NCBI RefSeq assembly: GCF_014705945.2
Contig: NZ_CP061538.1
Location: forward strand, 62,001-126,000
Direction: 5' to 3'
Source: Rothia amarae
GTDB taxonomy: Bacteria > Actinomycetota > Actinomycetes > Actinomycetales > Micrococcaceae
Length of the DNA stretch: 64,000 bases
Part shown: positions 53,775 through 63,562 of the stretch, piece after piece
Position numbering within the stretch: position 1 is the stretch's first letter
How the letters are laid out: every line of letters starts with the position of its first letter
Made by a program: the position numbers and the translations under genes
Notes under the pieces: model-generated
The model's database searches: none
What the model saw: the letters and a program-made list of their open reading frames with translations, nothing else
What the model was told of the DNA's origin: nothing

Positions 53775-56700
53775 TTGCACGCTCAAGACGGCGCAAATTT
53801 CACCTGGTCAGGCAATGATGAGTGGATCGGTCAGTACTACCGCCACACTTCAGAAGAAGAATTGCAGGGCTACTCGCAAGAAGAACTAGAAAAGCTGGCA
53901 GGTGCGCACCGTAAATTGGCGTCGCGCCGCGCACCCGGCGAAGCATTGGTAGACGTCATGGAGGACGGCTCGCAGAGCATTCTGCTCATCGCAACGGACG
54001 ACATGAGCTTCTTGGTCAGCTCCATTACCGCCGAGATTGCCGCTAAATACGGCGGAATTTCCTCGCTCAACCACCCCATTTTCATTGTGGAGCGCACTGT
54101 CGATGGTGAGCTCGTTTCCATCCAGCCCACCGGCGTTGAACAGCCTGTGGCGTCGGGTGATACCGCAGCTCTTCCTTCCCTACGCATCTCCCAGCGCGCA
54201 GATTCAAACACTCAACTAACAATCGAGTCCTGGATTTCGGTTCGCCTTGCGTCCTACCTCAACCCGGATGAACGAACCCAGTTGATTTCTGACGTCCACA
54301 CCATCCTCAGCGATGTTCAGCTTGCTGCCAACGACAGCACGGCAATGGCGCAACGTGTGTTAGAAATTGCCGAGGGTCTGGAGCCGCTTCAGGACATCAC
54401 CTTGGGTGGGGCGGAGCACTACTCCGGCTACCTAAATTCTGAGGTTGATCCAGCCTCCCGCGTGGCAAGTGTGCAGGAATTCTTGCGTTGGCTGGCCCGC
54501 GGTAATTTCCTGTTTATGGGAGTGAAAGAGCGCGATCTGAGAGGCTCAGGCTCAGAGGTTACTTTGACTGACCGCCCCGGAACCGGCCTGGGCGTGCTGG
54601 CGGGTGAAGATTCCAATAGCTTCACCGTGACCGGTTTCTCCGCAGAGAACGCCCATGACCCCCAGCCTATTTACATCACCAAGGCGAACTCTCGCTCCAC
54701 TGTGCACCGCCATGAGTACCTGGATTACATTGGGGTGCGCGACTTCGATTCTTCGGGCAACGTGATTGGCGAATACGTTATTTTGGGTCTGTTCTCCTTG
54801 CAGGCTTACTCCCTACCTGCCAGCGAAACCCCGCTGGTGCGTGAACGCGTAGCTATCGTGCGCCGTCGTCTGGGTTTCCAGCCTGGTTCGCACTCTGACA
54901 AGACCCTGACGGGCATCATTGAGGCATACCCGCGCACCGAGCTACTTCATACAAACGTAGATAAGCTCACCGAAATTTTCCGCGGAATCATGGGCTTGGA
55001 AGAGCGACGCACTACCCGCCTTTTCTTGCGTCCCGACGATTTCGGCCGCTTTGTTTCCGCTATCGTTTTCTTGCCGCGCGACCGTTACAACACCGGTGTT
55101 CGCCAGCGTATTGAGCAGGTTTTCCGCGAGGAAATTGACCTAGACTCCCAGGACTTTGAGGTTCGCCTCTCCACCTCATCGCTGGCACGCCTGTTCTTCC
55201 GCTTGCGCCTGGCTAACCCCCATGAGCTACCTGACCTGGATACCGCCAACATTGAGAAGCGCCTTCAGCGTGCAGTGCGTTCTTGGGGTGAGGCTACTGT
55301 TGCCGCACTCGAAGCTGCTCACCCTGGGGATGAAGGACGTGCGAGTGCTAGCGCCTGGTCTGAGGCTGTACCTGCAACCTACCGCGCTGACTATAGCGTG
55401 GATGAGCAGATTGTAGACATCGATATTTTTGAGTCGCTCTCTACCGACGACGCTAAGCCTGCTGCCGTGCGCATTTCAACGGACGAGCAGGGCGCGCGCG
55501 TCAAAACCTACCTCTCACAGGCGCATACTCTGACCGAGTTACTCCCGGTTATGCAAAATATGGGTCTGACCGTTATTGACCAGAAGCCTTACGAAATCAA
55601 GCCTTCTGATGGTCGCTCTTTCTTGCTCTACGACTTCGGCGTGAAGTTCCCCGCCGGCGTCAATCCCGCAGAAGTAGCCGATGTGTACGAGGATGCCCTC
55701 AACGCTTACCTACAACAGCGCCGTGAGTCAGATTCACTCGACCGGTTGATGCTCGCCGAAAAGCTCGACTGGAAGCACGTTGCGGTTCTGCGTACCTACA
55801 CCCACTACCTGGGTCAGTTGGGCCGCGGGTTCACCCCCGAATTTATGTCGGATACCCTGCTGGCATACCCCGCCGTAACCGGACTTTTGGTGGACTTCTT
55901 TGCAACCAGCTTTGACCCCGAGAAGAACCTCTCTGAGGACGAGCGTGAAAGCACCCGTCAGGATATTTCGACAAAGATTCAGGAAGCTTTGGGGGAAATT
56001 CCTACGCTGGACGCCGACCGCTTCTTGCGTTCTATGGCAACCGTTATGGCGGCAACGCTACGCACCAACGCTTTCTTGAACGACTACGGTGTGGCTATCA
56101 AGGTAGCTCCTCAGGAAATCGACTTTGCGCCGTTGCCCCGACCCAAGTTCGAAATTTTTGTGTACTCACCGCGCGTCGAGGGTGTTCACCTGCGCTTCGG
56201 CTCAGTAGCCCGTGGCGGTTTGCGCTGGTCTGACCGCCGTGAAGATTTCCGTACTGAAGTTCTTGGTCTGGTTAAGGCTCAGATGGTGAAGAACTCGGTC
56301 ATTATCCCTACCGGTGCCAAGGGTGGTTTCTATCCCAAGCACCTGCCGGATCCCGCTCAGGATCGTGACGCATGGATTACCGAGGGTCGCGAATCTTACA
56401 AGATCTTCATTCGCTCCTTACTCTCGGTCACCGATAACCTCTCGGTGGGTGAAGATGGCAGCGAAACTGTGGTGCGCCGAGAAGGCATTATCGCCCGCGA
56501 TGGTGAAGATTACTACTTGGTGGTTGCCGCAGATAAGGGAACCGCAGCGTTCTCAGACACCGCCAACGCCATTTCCGAAGAATTTGGCTTCTGGCTAGGA
56601 GATGCTTTCGCATCCGGTGGTTCGGTAGGTTACGACCACAAGGCAATGGGCATTACCGCACGCGGTGCCTGGGAATCGGTCAAACGCCACTTCGCAGAAT

Positions 56701-58667
56701 TGGGCCGTGATGACCAGACCGACCCGTTCACCGTCGTCGGTATTGGCGATATGTCAGGTGACGTCTTCGGTAACGGACTGATGCGCTCGAAGGTAGCGCG
56801 CCTGGTTGCAGCCTTCGACCACCGCGACATTTTCCTGGACCCCAACCCCGATGCCGCCGCGGCCTTCGATGAGCGTGTGCGCCTCTACAACCTGCCCCGT
56901 TCCTCGTGGCAAGACTACAACCCCGAACTCATTTCAGAGGGTGGTGGCGTGTACTCCCGCCGAGCAAAGTCCATCGAAATCACCCCGCAGGTACGCGAAG
57001 TGCTGGGCCTGGATGAATCGGTGACCGAGCTGGCTCCGGCAGACTTGCTCTCCGCCATCCTCAAAGCACCCGTAGATTTGCTGTACAACGGCGGTATCGG
57101 TACCTATATCAAGGCATCCACCGAAACTAACGAGCAGGTTGGCGACAAAGCAAACGACTCGCTGCGCATTAACGGTGCCGACGTTCGCGCCACCATCATT
57201 GGCGAAGGCGGCAACTTGGGTATGACCCAGCTGGGGCGTATCGAAGCCGCAGAAAACGGTGTCATTCTCAACACCGACGCCATCGATAACTCCGCCGGCG
57301 TGGAAACCTCTGACCGCGAAGTCAACATTAAGATTCTCGTGGACCGCCTGGTCTCTCGCGGACTTCTTGACGCCGATGAGCGCGCCGCCTTCATCGAATC
57401 GCACCGCGAGGATGTTGGGCATCAGGTTCTCGAAACCAACATCAAGCAGAACGTGCTACTACAGGCAGAACGCCACGGCGTTATCCCCGGTGTCAGCGCC
57501 TACATCCGTTTGATTCATGACCTCGAAGAAAACGCAGGTCTAGTGCGCGAGGTGGAATTCATCCCCAGCGACCAAGAAATTGAAGAACGTTATGCCCAAA
57601 CCGGCATCACGCTCACCAGCCCCGAGCTGTCCGTTCTTGCTGCCTACGTGAAGATTCACCTCACCGAAGAGCTAGAGAAAACCACCTTTGCCGATGACCC
57701 CTACCTAGAGGGCGTTCTACGCGAATACTTCCCGCCAGCTCTAGTGGAGCGATTCGGCGAGCACCTGGAATCCCACCCGCTGCGTCAGGAAATTATTTGC
57801 ACACGCGTCGCTAACGAGCTGGTAGAAACTGCCGGGATCACCCACGTATTCCGCGCACAGGAAGAAACCGGTGCAGGGGTGGACGCCATTGCCCGCGCCT
57901 TCATCGTCTCCCGCGAACTGTTTGATATCGGATATGCCGCGCAGATGCACCGCGACCTGCCCGCCTCCACTCCGTTGGAAGCATGGCAGTCCATCATCCG
58001 CGATTGGCAGCGTGTACTTGACCGTCTGGTCCGCTGGTTCATTACCGAGCGCTCGGTTGTGGTGGGAACTCCTATTGAGGAACTCATCCAGAAATACTCC
58101 CAGGTGCGGGATCTCCGCCGCGACCTGCCTCAGTACCTCTCCGACGAGTCTCGCGCACGTCTAAACGTACTGCGCACCCAGGCAGAAGAATGGGGAATCC
58201 CCGAGGACCTCCTGGTCATCTGGATTCGTAGCTTTGAAGGCTTCGCTCTCATGGACGTAGCTCGCATAGCCGCTGCCAATGACCTCGACGTCGATAAGGT
58301 AGCGCACATCTACTTCTCGGTCTACGACCGCTTTGGAGTAGATGAGCTGCTCACCTCTATCTCCCACCTGCCGCGCAACGACCGCTGGGAAACCCTGGCA
58401 CGCTCGGCGCTGAGAGATGACCTCTACGAGATTGCTGCTGCTTTGGCGCTCGCCGTCGTACGCGACCAGAACGTGGAGCGTACTCCCGCATCTGCCGAAG
58501 AGGCCGACGGTATTCTCACTACCTGGGTCAATGAACACCCCGTTCGTATGGAACGTGTGGACTCCACGCTGGCTCAGATTGCTGAGGCTGCCCCCGGTGA
58601 GGACGGGCGCCCCCGCCTGGCAGTGCTCTCGGTAGCGTTGCGCGCCTTGCGTGGAGCGGTCTCCTAG
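53775..58667 (+). CDS. gdh: NAD-specific glutamate dehydrogenase, large (180-kDa) class
   Basis: 1630 residues, the length of the Streptomyces/Mycobacterium L-180 class. A long N-terminal regulatory part (about 1-720, ACT-like regions) precedes the catalytic domain, where RFGSVARGGLRWSDRREDFR and KNSVIIPTGAKGGF hold substrate-binding and catalytic lysines, and VGIGDMSGDVFGNGL and IIGEGGNLGMTQLGRIE belong to NAD binding. It oxidises glutamate to 2-oxoglutarate and ammonia. TTG start with GGAGG 6 nt before. Monocistronic, ended by the terminator at 58681. The GGTCAC/GTGACC palindrome in the promoter region is a possible operator. Confidence 0.95.
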   Translation: MHAQDGANFTWSGNDEWIGQYYRHTSEEELQGYSQEELEKLAGAHRKLASRRAPGEALVDVMEDGSQSILLIATDDMSFLVSSITAEIAAKYGGISSLNHPIFIVERTVDGELVSIQPTGVEQPVASGDTAALPSLRISQRADSNTQLTIESWISVRLASYLNPDERTQLISDVHTILSDVQLAANDSTAMAQRVLEIAEGLEPLQDITLGGAEHYSGYLNSEVDPASRVASVQEFLRWLARGNFLFMGVKERDLRGSGSEVTLTDRPGTGLGVLAGEDSNSFTVTGFSAENAHDPQPIYITKANSRSTVHRHEYLDYIGVRDFDSSGNVIGEYVILGLFSLQAYSLPASETPLVRERVAIVRRRLGFQPGSHSDKTLTGIIEAYPRTELLHTNVDKLTEIFRGIMGLEERRTTRLFLRPDDFGRFVSAIVFLPRDRYNTGVRQRIEQVFREEIDLDSQDFEVRLSTSSLARLFFRLRLANPHELPDLDTANIEKRLQRAVRSWGEATVAALEAAHPGDEGRASASAWSEAVPATYRADYSVDEQIVDIDIFESLSTDDAKPAAVRISTDEQGARVKTYLSQAHTLTELLPVMQNMGLTVIDQKPYEIKPSDGRSFLLYDFGVKFPAGVNPAEVADVYEDALNAYLQQRRESDSLDRLMLAEKLDWKHVAVLRTYTHYLGQLGRGFTPEFMSDTLLAYPAVTGLLVDFFATSFDPEKNLSEDERESTRQDISTKIQEALGEIPTLDADRFLRSMATVMAATLRTNAFLNDYGVAIKVAPQEIDFAPLPRPKFEIFVYSPRVEGVHLRFGSVARGGLRWSDRREDFRTEVLGLVKAQMVKNSVIIPTGAKGGFYPKHLPDPAQDRDAWITEGRESYKIFIRSLLSVTDNLSVGEDGSETVVRREGIIARDGEDYYLVVAADKGTAAFSDTANAISEEFGFWLGDAFASGGSVGYDHKAMGITARGAWESVKRHFAELGRDDQTDPFTVVGIGDMSGDVFGNGLMRSKVARLVAAFDHRDIFLDPNPDAAAAFDERVRLYNLPRSSWQDYNPELISEGGGVYSRRAKSIEITPQVREVLGLDESVTELAPADLLSAILKAPVDLLYNGGIGTYIKASTETNEQVGDKANDSLRINGADVRATIIGEGGNLGMTQLGRIEAAENGVILNTDAIDNSAGVETSDREVNIKILVDRLVSRGLLDADERAAFIESHREDVGHQVLETNIKQNVLLQAERHGVIPGVSAYIRLIHDLEENAGLVREVEFIPSDQEIEERYAQTGITLTSPELSVLAAYVKIHLTEELEKTTFADDPYLEGVLREYFPPALVERFGEHLESHPLRQEIICTRVANELVETAGITHVFRAQEETGAGVDAIARAFIVSRELFDIGYAAQMHRDLPASTPLEAWQSIIRDWQRVLDRLVRWFITERSVVVGTPIEELIQKYSQVRDLRRDLPQYLSDESRARLNVLRTQAEEWGIPEDLLVIWIRSFEGFALMDVARIAAANDLDVDKVAHIYFSVYDRFGVDELLTSISHLPRNDRWETLARSALRDDLYEIAAALALAVVRDQNVERTPASAEEADGILTTWVNEHPVRMERVDSTLAQIAEAAPGEDGRPRLAVLSVALRALRGAVS

Positions 58668-58680
58668 TTCTCCTCTACGT

Positions 58681-58734
58681 TGAGGTGCAAGAAAGGGTCA
58701 ACTTTTTGACGGAAAGTTGACCCTTTCTTGCATC
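58681..58734. terminator. Terminator of glutamate dehydrogenase gene
   Basis: GAGGTGCAAGAAAGGGTCAA continuing to CTTT pairs with its complement (mismatch only at the base), T-rich 3' side. Close relative of the hairpin at 44458-44518. Confidence 0.9.
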
Positions 58735-58773
58735 CCAGAGGGGGCGACTTATCGCTTTTCAGGCACCCATGCT

Positions 58774-59055
58774 TTAGCCTGGGCCAGCGCCAATAACCAA
58801 GAACCTCTGCTTATGAATCGCTGCTCCACTGGGCAGACCAAGCTGACGTTCGACCTCAGCACCTTGGCGAGGCTCGTCGTCTTTGGTCAGGCCATCGTAG
58901 GCGACCTTCGCGCCTAGTCCATCTTTGAAGAACTGGGTGGCGGCGTCGAAATCGGGAACGGTGACGCCGATGTGCTGAATGGCGCGGAGCGAGCAGGTGA
59001 AGAAATTTAGGGTGGTGGCCATCGATGCTACCGATGCCGCATTGGTGACTGCCAC
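58774..59055 (-). pseudogene. Truncated VOC/glyoxalase-family gene
   Basis: 93 residues. Residues 24-93 match the first half of a vicinal-oxygen-chelate protein: AIQHIGVTVPDFDAATQFF with the first metal His, then QRFLVIGAGPG and a stop. Family members usually continue for 50-80 residues with the remaining metal ligands, so it seems truncated beside the glutamate dehydrogenase terminator. Probably non-functional. Confidence 0.65.
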
Positions 59056-59222
59056 GCAAAAGCTACGCCGAGGCGCATTTTACGAACGGTTTGAGCGAGA
59101 AATTAGCCAGATGTACGAAGGATAGAGGGTGGCGTGGTTTATCTATCGGCGTGCAATGCGGCGGGTTCAGAGTGAGAGTCCCCTCTACATTCTTGGTGTT
59201 CTTTCTACAAGACCCTTTTTAT

Positions 59223-59261
59223 AAAACTGGTCTCGGAACAAAATGTTCCGAGACCAGTTTT
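59223..59261. terminator. Perfect 18-bp terminator hairpin
   Basis: AAAACTGGTCTCGGAACA pairs perfectly with TGTTCCGAGACCAGTTTT over a 3-nt loop, 22 bases beyond the SnoaL-like gene stop on the minus strand. The preceding stretch 59056-59222 has no gene. Confidence 0.9.
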
Positions 59262-59282
59262 CGCTTAAAATGTTAGAGAAAT

Positions 59283-60056
59283 TTAGAAAATACCGTGCTG
59301 ATGCAGAGCCTCCGAATCAGCAGGAACTTCTCCAATGGCATCCCAAAGTTCAACAATCTTTCCGTTATCTACGCGCCACAGCTCGCAGTACGAATGCCTT
59401 ACTCCGCCGATGCTTCCTTCGGAATGAGTCAGAACAAACTGACCCTGCGCAACGGTGCGATGAATCCGGTCGTAGACAAGACCTTCGCCGTCCTCCTGGA
59501 TTTTGCGGAGAAAATCCACGCAATTTTGCGCGCCATCGGCAATATCGGGAGAGTGCTGGAAAAACCGATCGTTCTGGGTGTAATCAATAAAACCTGAATA
59601 GTCGCCGCCGATGAGCGTGCGTGTAAAGAATTCCACTACGGTCTTACGATTTTCTTCAGTCTGGCTTTCATCGCCAGGATCGGTGGTGCCATCGAGCTGG
59701 GTTCGTCCGCTTGGATTCGGCGCCGCCTCGGGAACAAGGTTGTCCCAATGCTCCACTATTTTTCCATCGTGGACCCGATAAATATCGAAGCCTACAAATG
59801 GGGTCTCCTCAATTCCTTCGAACTGTCCGTGAAGTGCCACGAGATGATTTGCGGTATCCGTAATGACCCGGGCGTTGGTGTACTTAAGGCTCTCACTGAG
59901 GTCTTCGACGAAAGCTCGCAGACCTGCGGCATCGTCAGGAATCAACGGTGAATGCTCAACAAAATCCTCAGCGAAATATTCATCCAGCACCGAGGTATCA
60001 TGCTGATCAAATAGCCGGGTATGTGCTTCAAGAATGAGTTGACCAATATCTGCCAT
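59283..60056 (-). CDS. Tandem SnoaL-like (NTF2-fold) protein
   Basis: 257 residues with two NTF2-like domains (about 1-120 and 132-250). Each has the ester-cyclase pattern: EYFAEDFVEHSPLIPD / YTQNDRFFQHSPDIADG, and VHDGKIVEHWD / VDNGKIVELWDAIGE. Such proteins are polyketide cyclases or binding proteins; here no polyketide genes are near. It lies 34 bases after the aldehyde dehydrogenase start region on the same strand (downstream of it), so the two may be co-transcribed. Confidence 0.85.
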   Translation of the reverse strand: MADIGQLILEAHTRLFDQHDTSVLDEYFAEDFVEHSPLIPDDAAGLRAFVEDLSESLKYTNARVITDTANHLVALHGQFEGIEETPFVGFDIYRVHDGKIVEHWDNLVPEAAPNPSGRTQLDGTTDPGDESQTEENRKTVVEFFTRTLIGGDYSGFIDYTQNDRFFQHSPDIADGAQNCVDFLRKIQEDGEGLVYDRIHRTVAQGQFVLTHSEGSIGGVRHSYCELWRVDNGKIVELWDAIGEVPADSEALHQHGIF

Positions 60057-60090
60057 TGTTTTCTCCCTAACTCTGGTGTGGCGAGAGGTT

Positions 60091-61467
60091 CTAGTCTGCT
60101 ACGAAATACATCCGCTTGTTGACGAACTCATCCATGCCATACGGGCCAAGTTCGCGGCCGTAGCCGGAGTTTTTGACCCCGCCAAAAGGTACCTCTGCGC
60201 CTTCGGCGGCGTAGGTATTGACATTCGCCATTCCCACTTCGAGCTGCTGGCCCACCTTTCCGGCGCGAGCGACGTCTTCGCTGAAGACGCAACCGCCCAA
60301 CCCATATTGGGAGTTATTGGCAAGCTCAACGGCTTCTTCATCAGAGGAAACCTTGAAGACGGTAGCTACCGGGCCAAAGAATTCTTCATAGTAAATCTCT
60401 GAACCTACCGGAATGTCAGTAATAACAGCCGGGGCAAAATAAGAAGAGGAGTCATCCAGCAAAGTGCCGCCGGTGTGGAGGTTGGCACCCGCTTCTACGG
60501 CCTTGTCCATCTGGGCCTTGAGGTTTTCTGCCGCTGAACGAGAGGAAAGTGGCGTGAAAACCGTCTCCGAAGCCTCTGCCGGTTTACCGGGTTTCATGGC
60601 TTCTGCAAGTCTGACGAGCTCATCTACGAATTCATCGTAGATATCTTCCATCACGATGATGCGCTTGTTGGAATTACATGCCTGCCCGGTATTGTACATG
60701 CGTGTTGCCCAGGCATCTTTAGCTGCCTGTTTAACGTCGGCGGTATCGAGGATGATATAGGGGTCAGAACCGCCCAGCTCCAGGACGACCTTTTTGAGGT
60801 TCTCACCGGCTATAGCGGCAATAGCAGAACCAGCGCGTTCGGAACCCGTCAACGAGACTCCTCGTACGGCGGGGTGAGCAATGAGGTCTGCAATCTGGTC
60901 ATGGGTAGCGAAAATATTTTTATAGACGCCCTCGGGGACACCCGCTTCTTTCATGATGTCTTGGATAGCTAGAGCCGAGCGGGGGCAAATCTCCGCGTGT
61001 TTCAAAAGAATCGTATTGCTTAGCATTAGGTTGGGCGCAGCAAAGCGGGCAACCTGGTAGTAGGGAAAGTTCCAGGGCATGATTCCCAGAAGCACACCCA
61101 CAGGACGGCGTTGGATGTAGGCTTTGCCGTCCATCTCAACGGGGATTTCTTCATCTGCAGCGAACTTGGGGCCGTGGTCAGCGTAGTAGTTGAAGATAGC
61201 GGCGCAGAACTCTGCTTCTTCTACACCCTCTGCAAGGGGCTTACCCATTTCTAGAGAGATAATTTTAGCGAGCCTATCTTTGCGTTCCTCGAAAAGTTCT
61301 GCAACGCGAGTAACAATCTTTGCCCGGTCTTCGATGGGGGTATCGCGCCATGTTGTGAAGGCTTTATCGGCGGTTTCGGCTGCTACCTTGATGTCTGCAT
61401 CGCTGGCGAAATCAAAAGTTTCAGCGACTTCTCCAGTGGTGGGGTTCTCTACACGGTAGGTTTTCAT
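60091..61467 (-). CDS. gabD: Succinate-semialdehyde dehydrogenase (NAD(P)+)
   Basis: 458 residues, aldehyde dehydrogenase fold. PWNFPYYQVARFAAPNLM (cofactor site), VSLTGSERAGSAIAA, catalytic Glu in VVLELGGSDPYIIL and catalytic Cys in NTGQACNSNKRIIV. These best match the short GabD/GabD2 group that oxidises succinate semialdehyde to succinate, though other aldehydes are possible. AAAGATG-rich leader; the SnoaL-like gene follows. Confidence 0.87.
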   Translation of the reverse strand: MKTYRVENPTTGEVAETFDFASDADIKVAAETADKAFTTWRDTPIEDRAKIVTRVAELFEERKDRLAKIISLEMGKPLAEGVEEAEFCAAIFNYYADHGPKFAADEEIPVEMDGKAYIQRRPVGVLLGIMPWNFPYYQVARFAAPNLMLSNTILLKHAEICPRSALAIQDIMKEAGVPEGVYKNIFATHDQIADLIAHPAVRGVSLTGSERAGSAIAAIAGENLKKVVLELGGSDPYIILDTADVKQAAKDAWATRMYNTGQACNSNKRIIVMEDIYDEFVDELVRLAEAMKPGKPAEASETVFTPLSSRSAAENLKAQMDKAVEAGANLHTGGTLLDDSSSYFAPAVITDIPVGSEIYYEEFFGPVATVFKVSSDEEAVELANNSQYGLGGCVFSEDVARAGKVGQQLEVGMANVNTYAAEGAEVPFGGVKNSGYGRELGPYGMDEFVNKRMYFVAD

Positions 61468-61625
61468 CTTTGGCTCTCCATTCGCTTAACGTGACACGGT
61501 TAACTCTTATCATTTATGATGTAAGTCACAGAGTCAAGGAAAGTTTTTGCAGTTGCGCGCGTGGGGTCGCATTTAGAGAGGGTGAAAAATGTGCAAAGTA
61601 AAAAGGTGTGAGGGGTGTTGTTTTC

Positions 61626-62252
61626 CTAGCTGTATGCGAGAGCGGTAGGCTCCCCCGCAAATGGGTCATCCTTGGAGTTCTTTGTAATTACAATTTCTGC
61701 GCGACTACAGATGCGATCGCGTTCATCTTCCCCCACTAACTCTGCGATGAGTGCAGCAGCCATGTCGATGCCAGCTGCAATACCGGAGGATGTCCAGAGG
61801 TTGCCATCATGCACCCATCGAGCAGAGCGCTCCCATTGGATATTGTGACCGCATGATTTGACCCATTCGAAGGCGCGTTTATTACTGGTAGCTCGGTGGC
61901 CGTTGAGAATTCCAGTGCAAGCAAGGAGGGCGGCCCCTGTGCAGACTGAGCTCACAATATCTACTTGCGCGCTGGCAGTCTTGAGCCAGGCGAGAAAGCC
62001 TGTATTAGCGGTAAGCGGGCGTGTGCCCCGTCCGCCGGGAACCATGAGCAACTGGGTGGAATGAGATTTCTGACTGAGAAAGTCTGCGTATGTTCGGTCT
62101 GGTACCACGCGCACACCTTGCGCACTTTCTACTGGTTCAATAGTGGGTGCCAGATACTCAACCTGCCAGCCCTCAACAAAACCAAAAAGCTCAGCGGGTC
62201 CAAATACATCGAGGAGCTCGAAACCCTGAAAAAGAACGATGGAGATGCGCAT
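61626..62252 (-). CDS. DJ-1/PfpI-family protein (isonitrile hydratase-like)
   Basis: 208 residues. Glutamine-amidotransferase-like fold: ISIVLFQGFELLDVFGPAE with the conserved Glu, then VSSVCTGAALLACTGILNGH with the nucleophile-elbow Cys, and TSSGIAAGIDMAAALIAE. It belongs to the group of InhA-type isonitrile hydratases and GATase-1-like regulators without a DNA-binding domain. Substrate unknown. Confidence 0.85.
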   Translation of the reverse strand: MRISIVLFQGFELLDVFGPAELFGFVEGWQVEYLAPTIEPVESAQGVRVVPDRTYADFLSQKSHSTQLLMVPGGRGTRPLTANTGFLAWLKTASAQVDIVSSVCTGAALLACTGILNGHRATSNKRAFEWVKSCGHNIQWERSARWVHDGNLWTSSGIAAGIDMAAALIAELVGEDERDRICSRAEIVITKNSKDDPFAGEPTALAYS

Positions 62253-62325
62253 GAGGTCAGCTTATAAGAAAGTGATGGGCTATCTGAGGGTTTTGGCCCT
62301 GAATGACGGCAGCGAAATACCGAAG

Positions 62326-62898
62326 CTAAATCGTGGCGTCGACGTCCTCTTGGAGAGCGAGGCCTCGGCGTAGTGCACCTTCAATGAAATAGATAATCAT
62401 GAGGAGCAGAAATCCGCTCAAGAACGGAACGTTCGCCCATTCTTGGTTGATGGTGACATGAGGATAGCTCTGGAAAATAGCGAGAACTTGCGAGTCAAGA
62501 ATAAAACCAAGTGCCCAGTAAGCGATAAGTCCGATGATAAGAATCCACCGAATAAAGGAGAAATATTTAATTGATTTGCGTGTGAAATGAGCCCGCTCGT
62601 TGAAGGCTGCACATACCAGTGCCATGAGTACGCAAAATGCAGTTGCGACGACGAGGGGGAGAAGGTGGTAGCTCCACGCCAGGGCGAGGATGTGACCCGG
62701 CAACTCTGAAGTATCGAGAGTTGTTCGAACTGCTTTATCTATATCGTAAGAAGTGACCCATAATGGTTCTCGTGAAGGGTAAGGCCAGTAGAGAAAGGCT
62801 GTTATTGGGATAAGGATGGAAAGGCTAATAAAGCCGATGAGGGGAGACTTAAAGCTCCGCTCGGGAGAGTGATATGAGCTCTGGGCAGGTTCGTTCAT
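62326..62898 (-). CDS. DUF2975 membrane protein
   Basis: 190 residues from the ATG at 62898, which has AAGGAAAA upstream; a TTG at 62916 overlapping the regulator stop is also in frame. Four helices (about 20-40, 70-95, 115-140, 155-175) and the conserved FNERAHFTRKSIK loop. DUF2975 genes nearly always stand next to a small XRE regulator, as here. Function unknown. Confidence 0.87.
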   Translation of the reverse strand: MNEPAQSSYHSPERSFKSPLIGFISLSILIPITAFLYWPYPSREPLWVTSYDIDKAVRTTLDTSELPGHILALAWSYHLLPLVVATAFCVLMALVCAAFNERAHFTRKSIKYFSFIRWILIIGLIAYWALGFILDSQVLAIFQSYPHVTINQEWANVPFLSGFLLLMIIYFIEGALRRGLALQEDVDATI

Positions 62899-62912
62899 TG
62901 TTATTTTCCTTA

Positions 62913-63137
62913 TCAATCCTTATCTAAGCTGAACAGCTCGCCCGGGGTGCATTCCAATACTTCACAAAGTGCGGTGAGGGTCGAAAAGCGGACTGCTTTT
63001 GCTCGATTATTTTTCAAAATAGATAGATTAGCCACCGAAATTCCAACGAGAGTGGAGAGCTCAACAAGGGTAAGCTCTTTCTCTTCCAAAAGATGTTCAA
63101 GATGGCATCGAATCCGATGTTCTTCAACGGGTGGCAT
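62913..63137 (-). CDS. Small XRE-type regulator (YozG-like)
   Basis: 74 residues, nothing but a helix-turn-helix: TLVELSTLVGISVANLSILK, KAVRFSTLTALCEVLECTPG. This matches the HTH_26/YozG group paired with DUF2975. The palindrome at 63179-63199 just upstream is the likely operator for autoregulation. Transcribed ahead of the DUF2975 gene. Confidence 0.9.
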   Translation of the reverse strand: MPPVEEHRIRCHLEHLLEEKELTLVELSTLVGISVANLSILKNNRAKAVRFSTLTALCEVLECTPGELFSLDKD

Positions 63138-63178
63138 GTGTGGAACCTTTTCCTAGGATGTTCTGATTCTGATTAAAG

Positions 63179-63199
63179 CATATCGATTTTCGATATGCT
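63179..63199. promoter_or_regulatory. Perfect palindromic operator candidate
   Basis: GCATATCGA-TTT-TCGATATGC: 9-bp perfect arms, 42 bases upstream of the XRE regulator start and 76 bases before the divergent small membrane gene. Probably bound by the XRE protein as a dimer. Confidence 0.65.
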
Positions 63200-63274
63200 A
63201 GAGAATGGTCAAACACCACGTACAGGAAAAGAAGACAAAAATGGCTGTCCCAGCCCCTGCGACGAAGGAGAGCT

Positions 63275-63526
63275 ATGCGCCAACCTCTCGCTCTAGCCGT
63301 ATTCACCCTTGCGGTAGCACTCTTTGCATACACCGCCTTTGTCGGTACGGCTTCGCCTGCGACAACCTGGGTTACTTTTGGCGCGCTCGTCGTTTTGTTT
63401 GGTCTAGCTGCTTTTCTAGCCGCTCCCCACAAGAAAGAAAGACTCTTTTCAACATCTCTGCTTTGCATGGTGATTTCGGTGCCCGCGCTGTTGCTCATTG
63501 CCGCGCTGGGAGAAATGCTGGTGTAA
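63275..63526 (+). CDS. Small three-helix membrane protein
   Basis: 83 residues, three hydrophobic segments (about 4-22, 30-49, 60-80). GAAGGAGAG lies 3-4 nt before the ATG. No family recognised. Divergent from the XRE/DUF2975 pair and possibly controlled by the shared palindrome. Confidence 0.65.
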   Translation: MRQPLALAVFTLAVALFAYTAFVGTASPATTWVTFGALVVLFGLAAFLAAPHKKERLFSTSLLCMVISVPALLLIAALGEMLV

Positions 63527-63562
63527 TCGTTGAAACATCCCCACCGATTTTCTCAATAAGCC

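Noticed and set aside
59127-59200. tRNA-like stretch: TAGAGGG pairs with CCCTCTA about 60 bases apart, with GGGTTCAGAG resembling a T-arm
   Set aside because: No proper D-arm or anticodon arm can be drawn, the T-loop is too long and the length is about 65 nt; at best a degenerate remnant.
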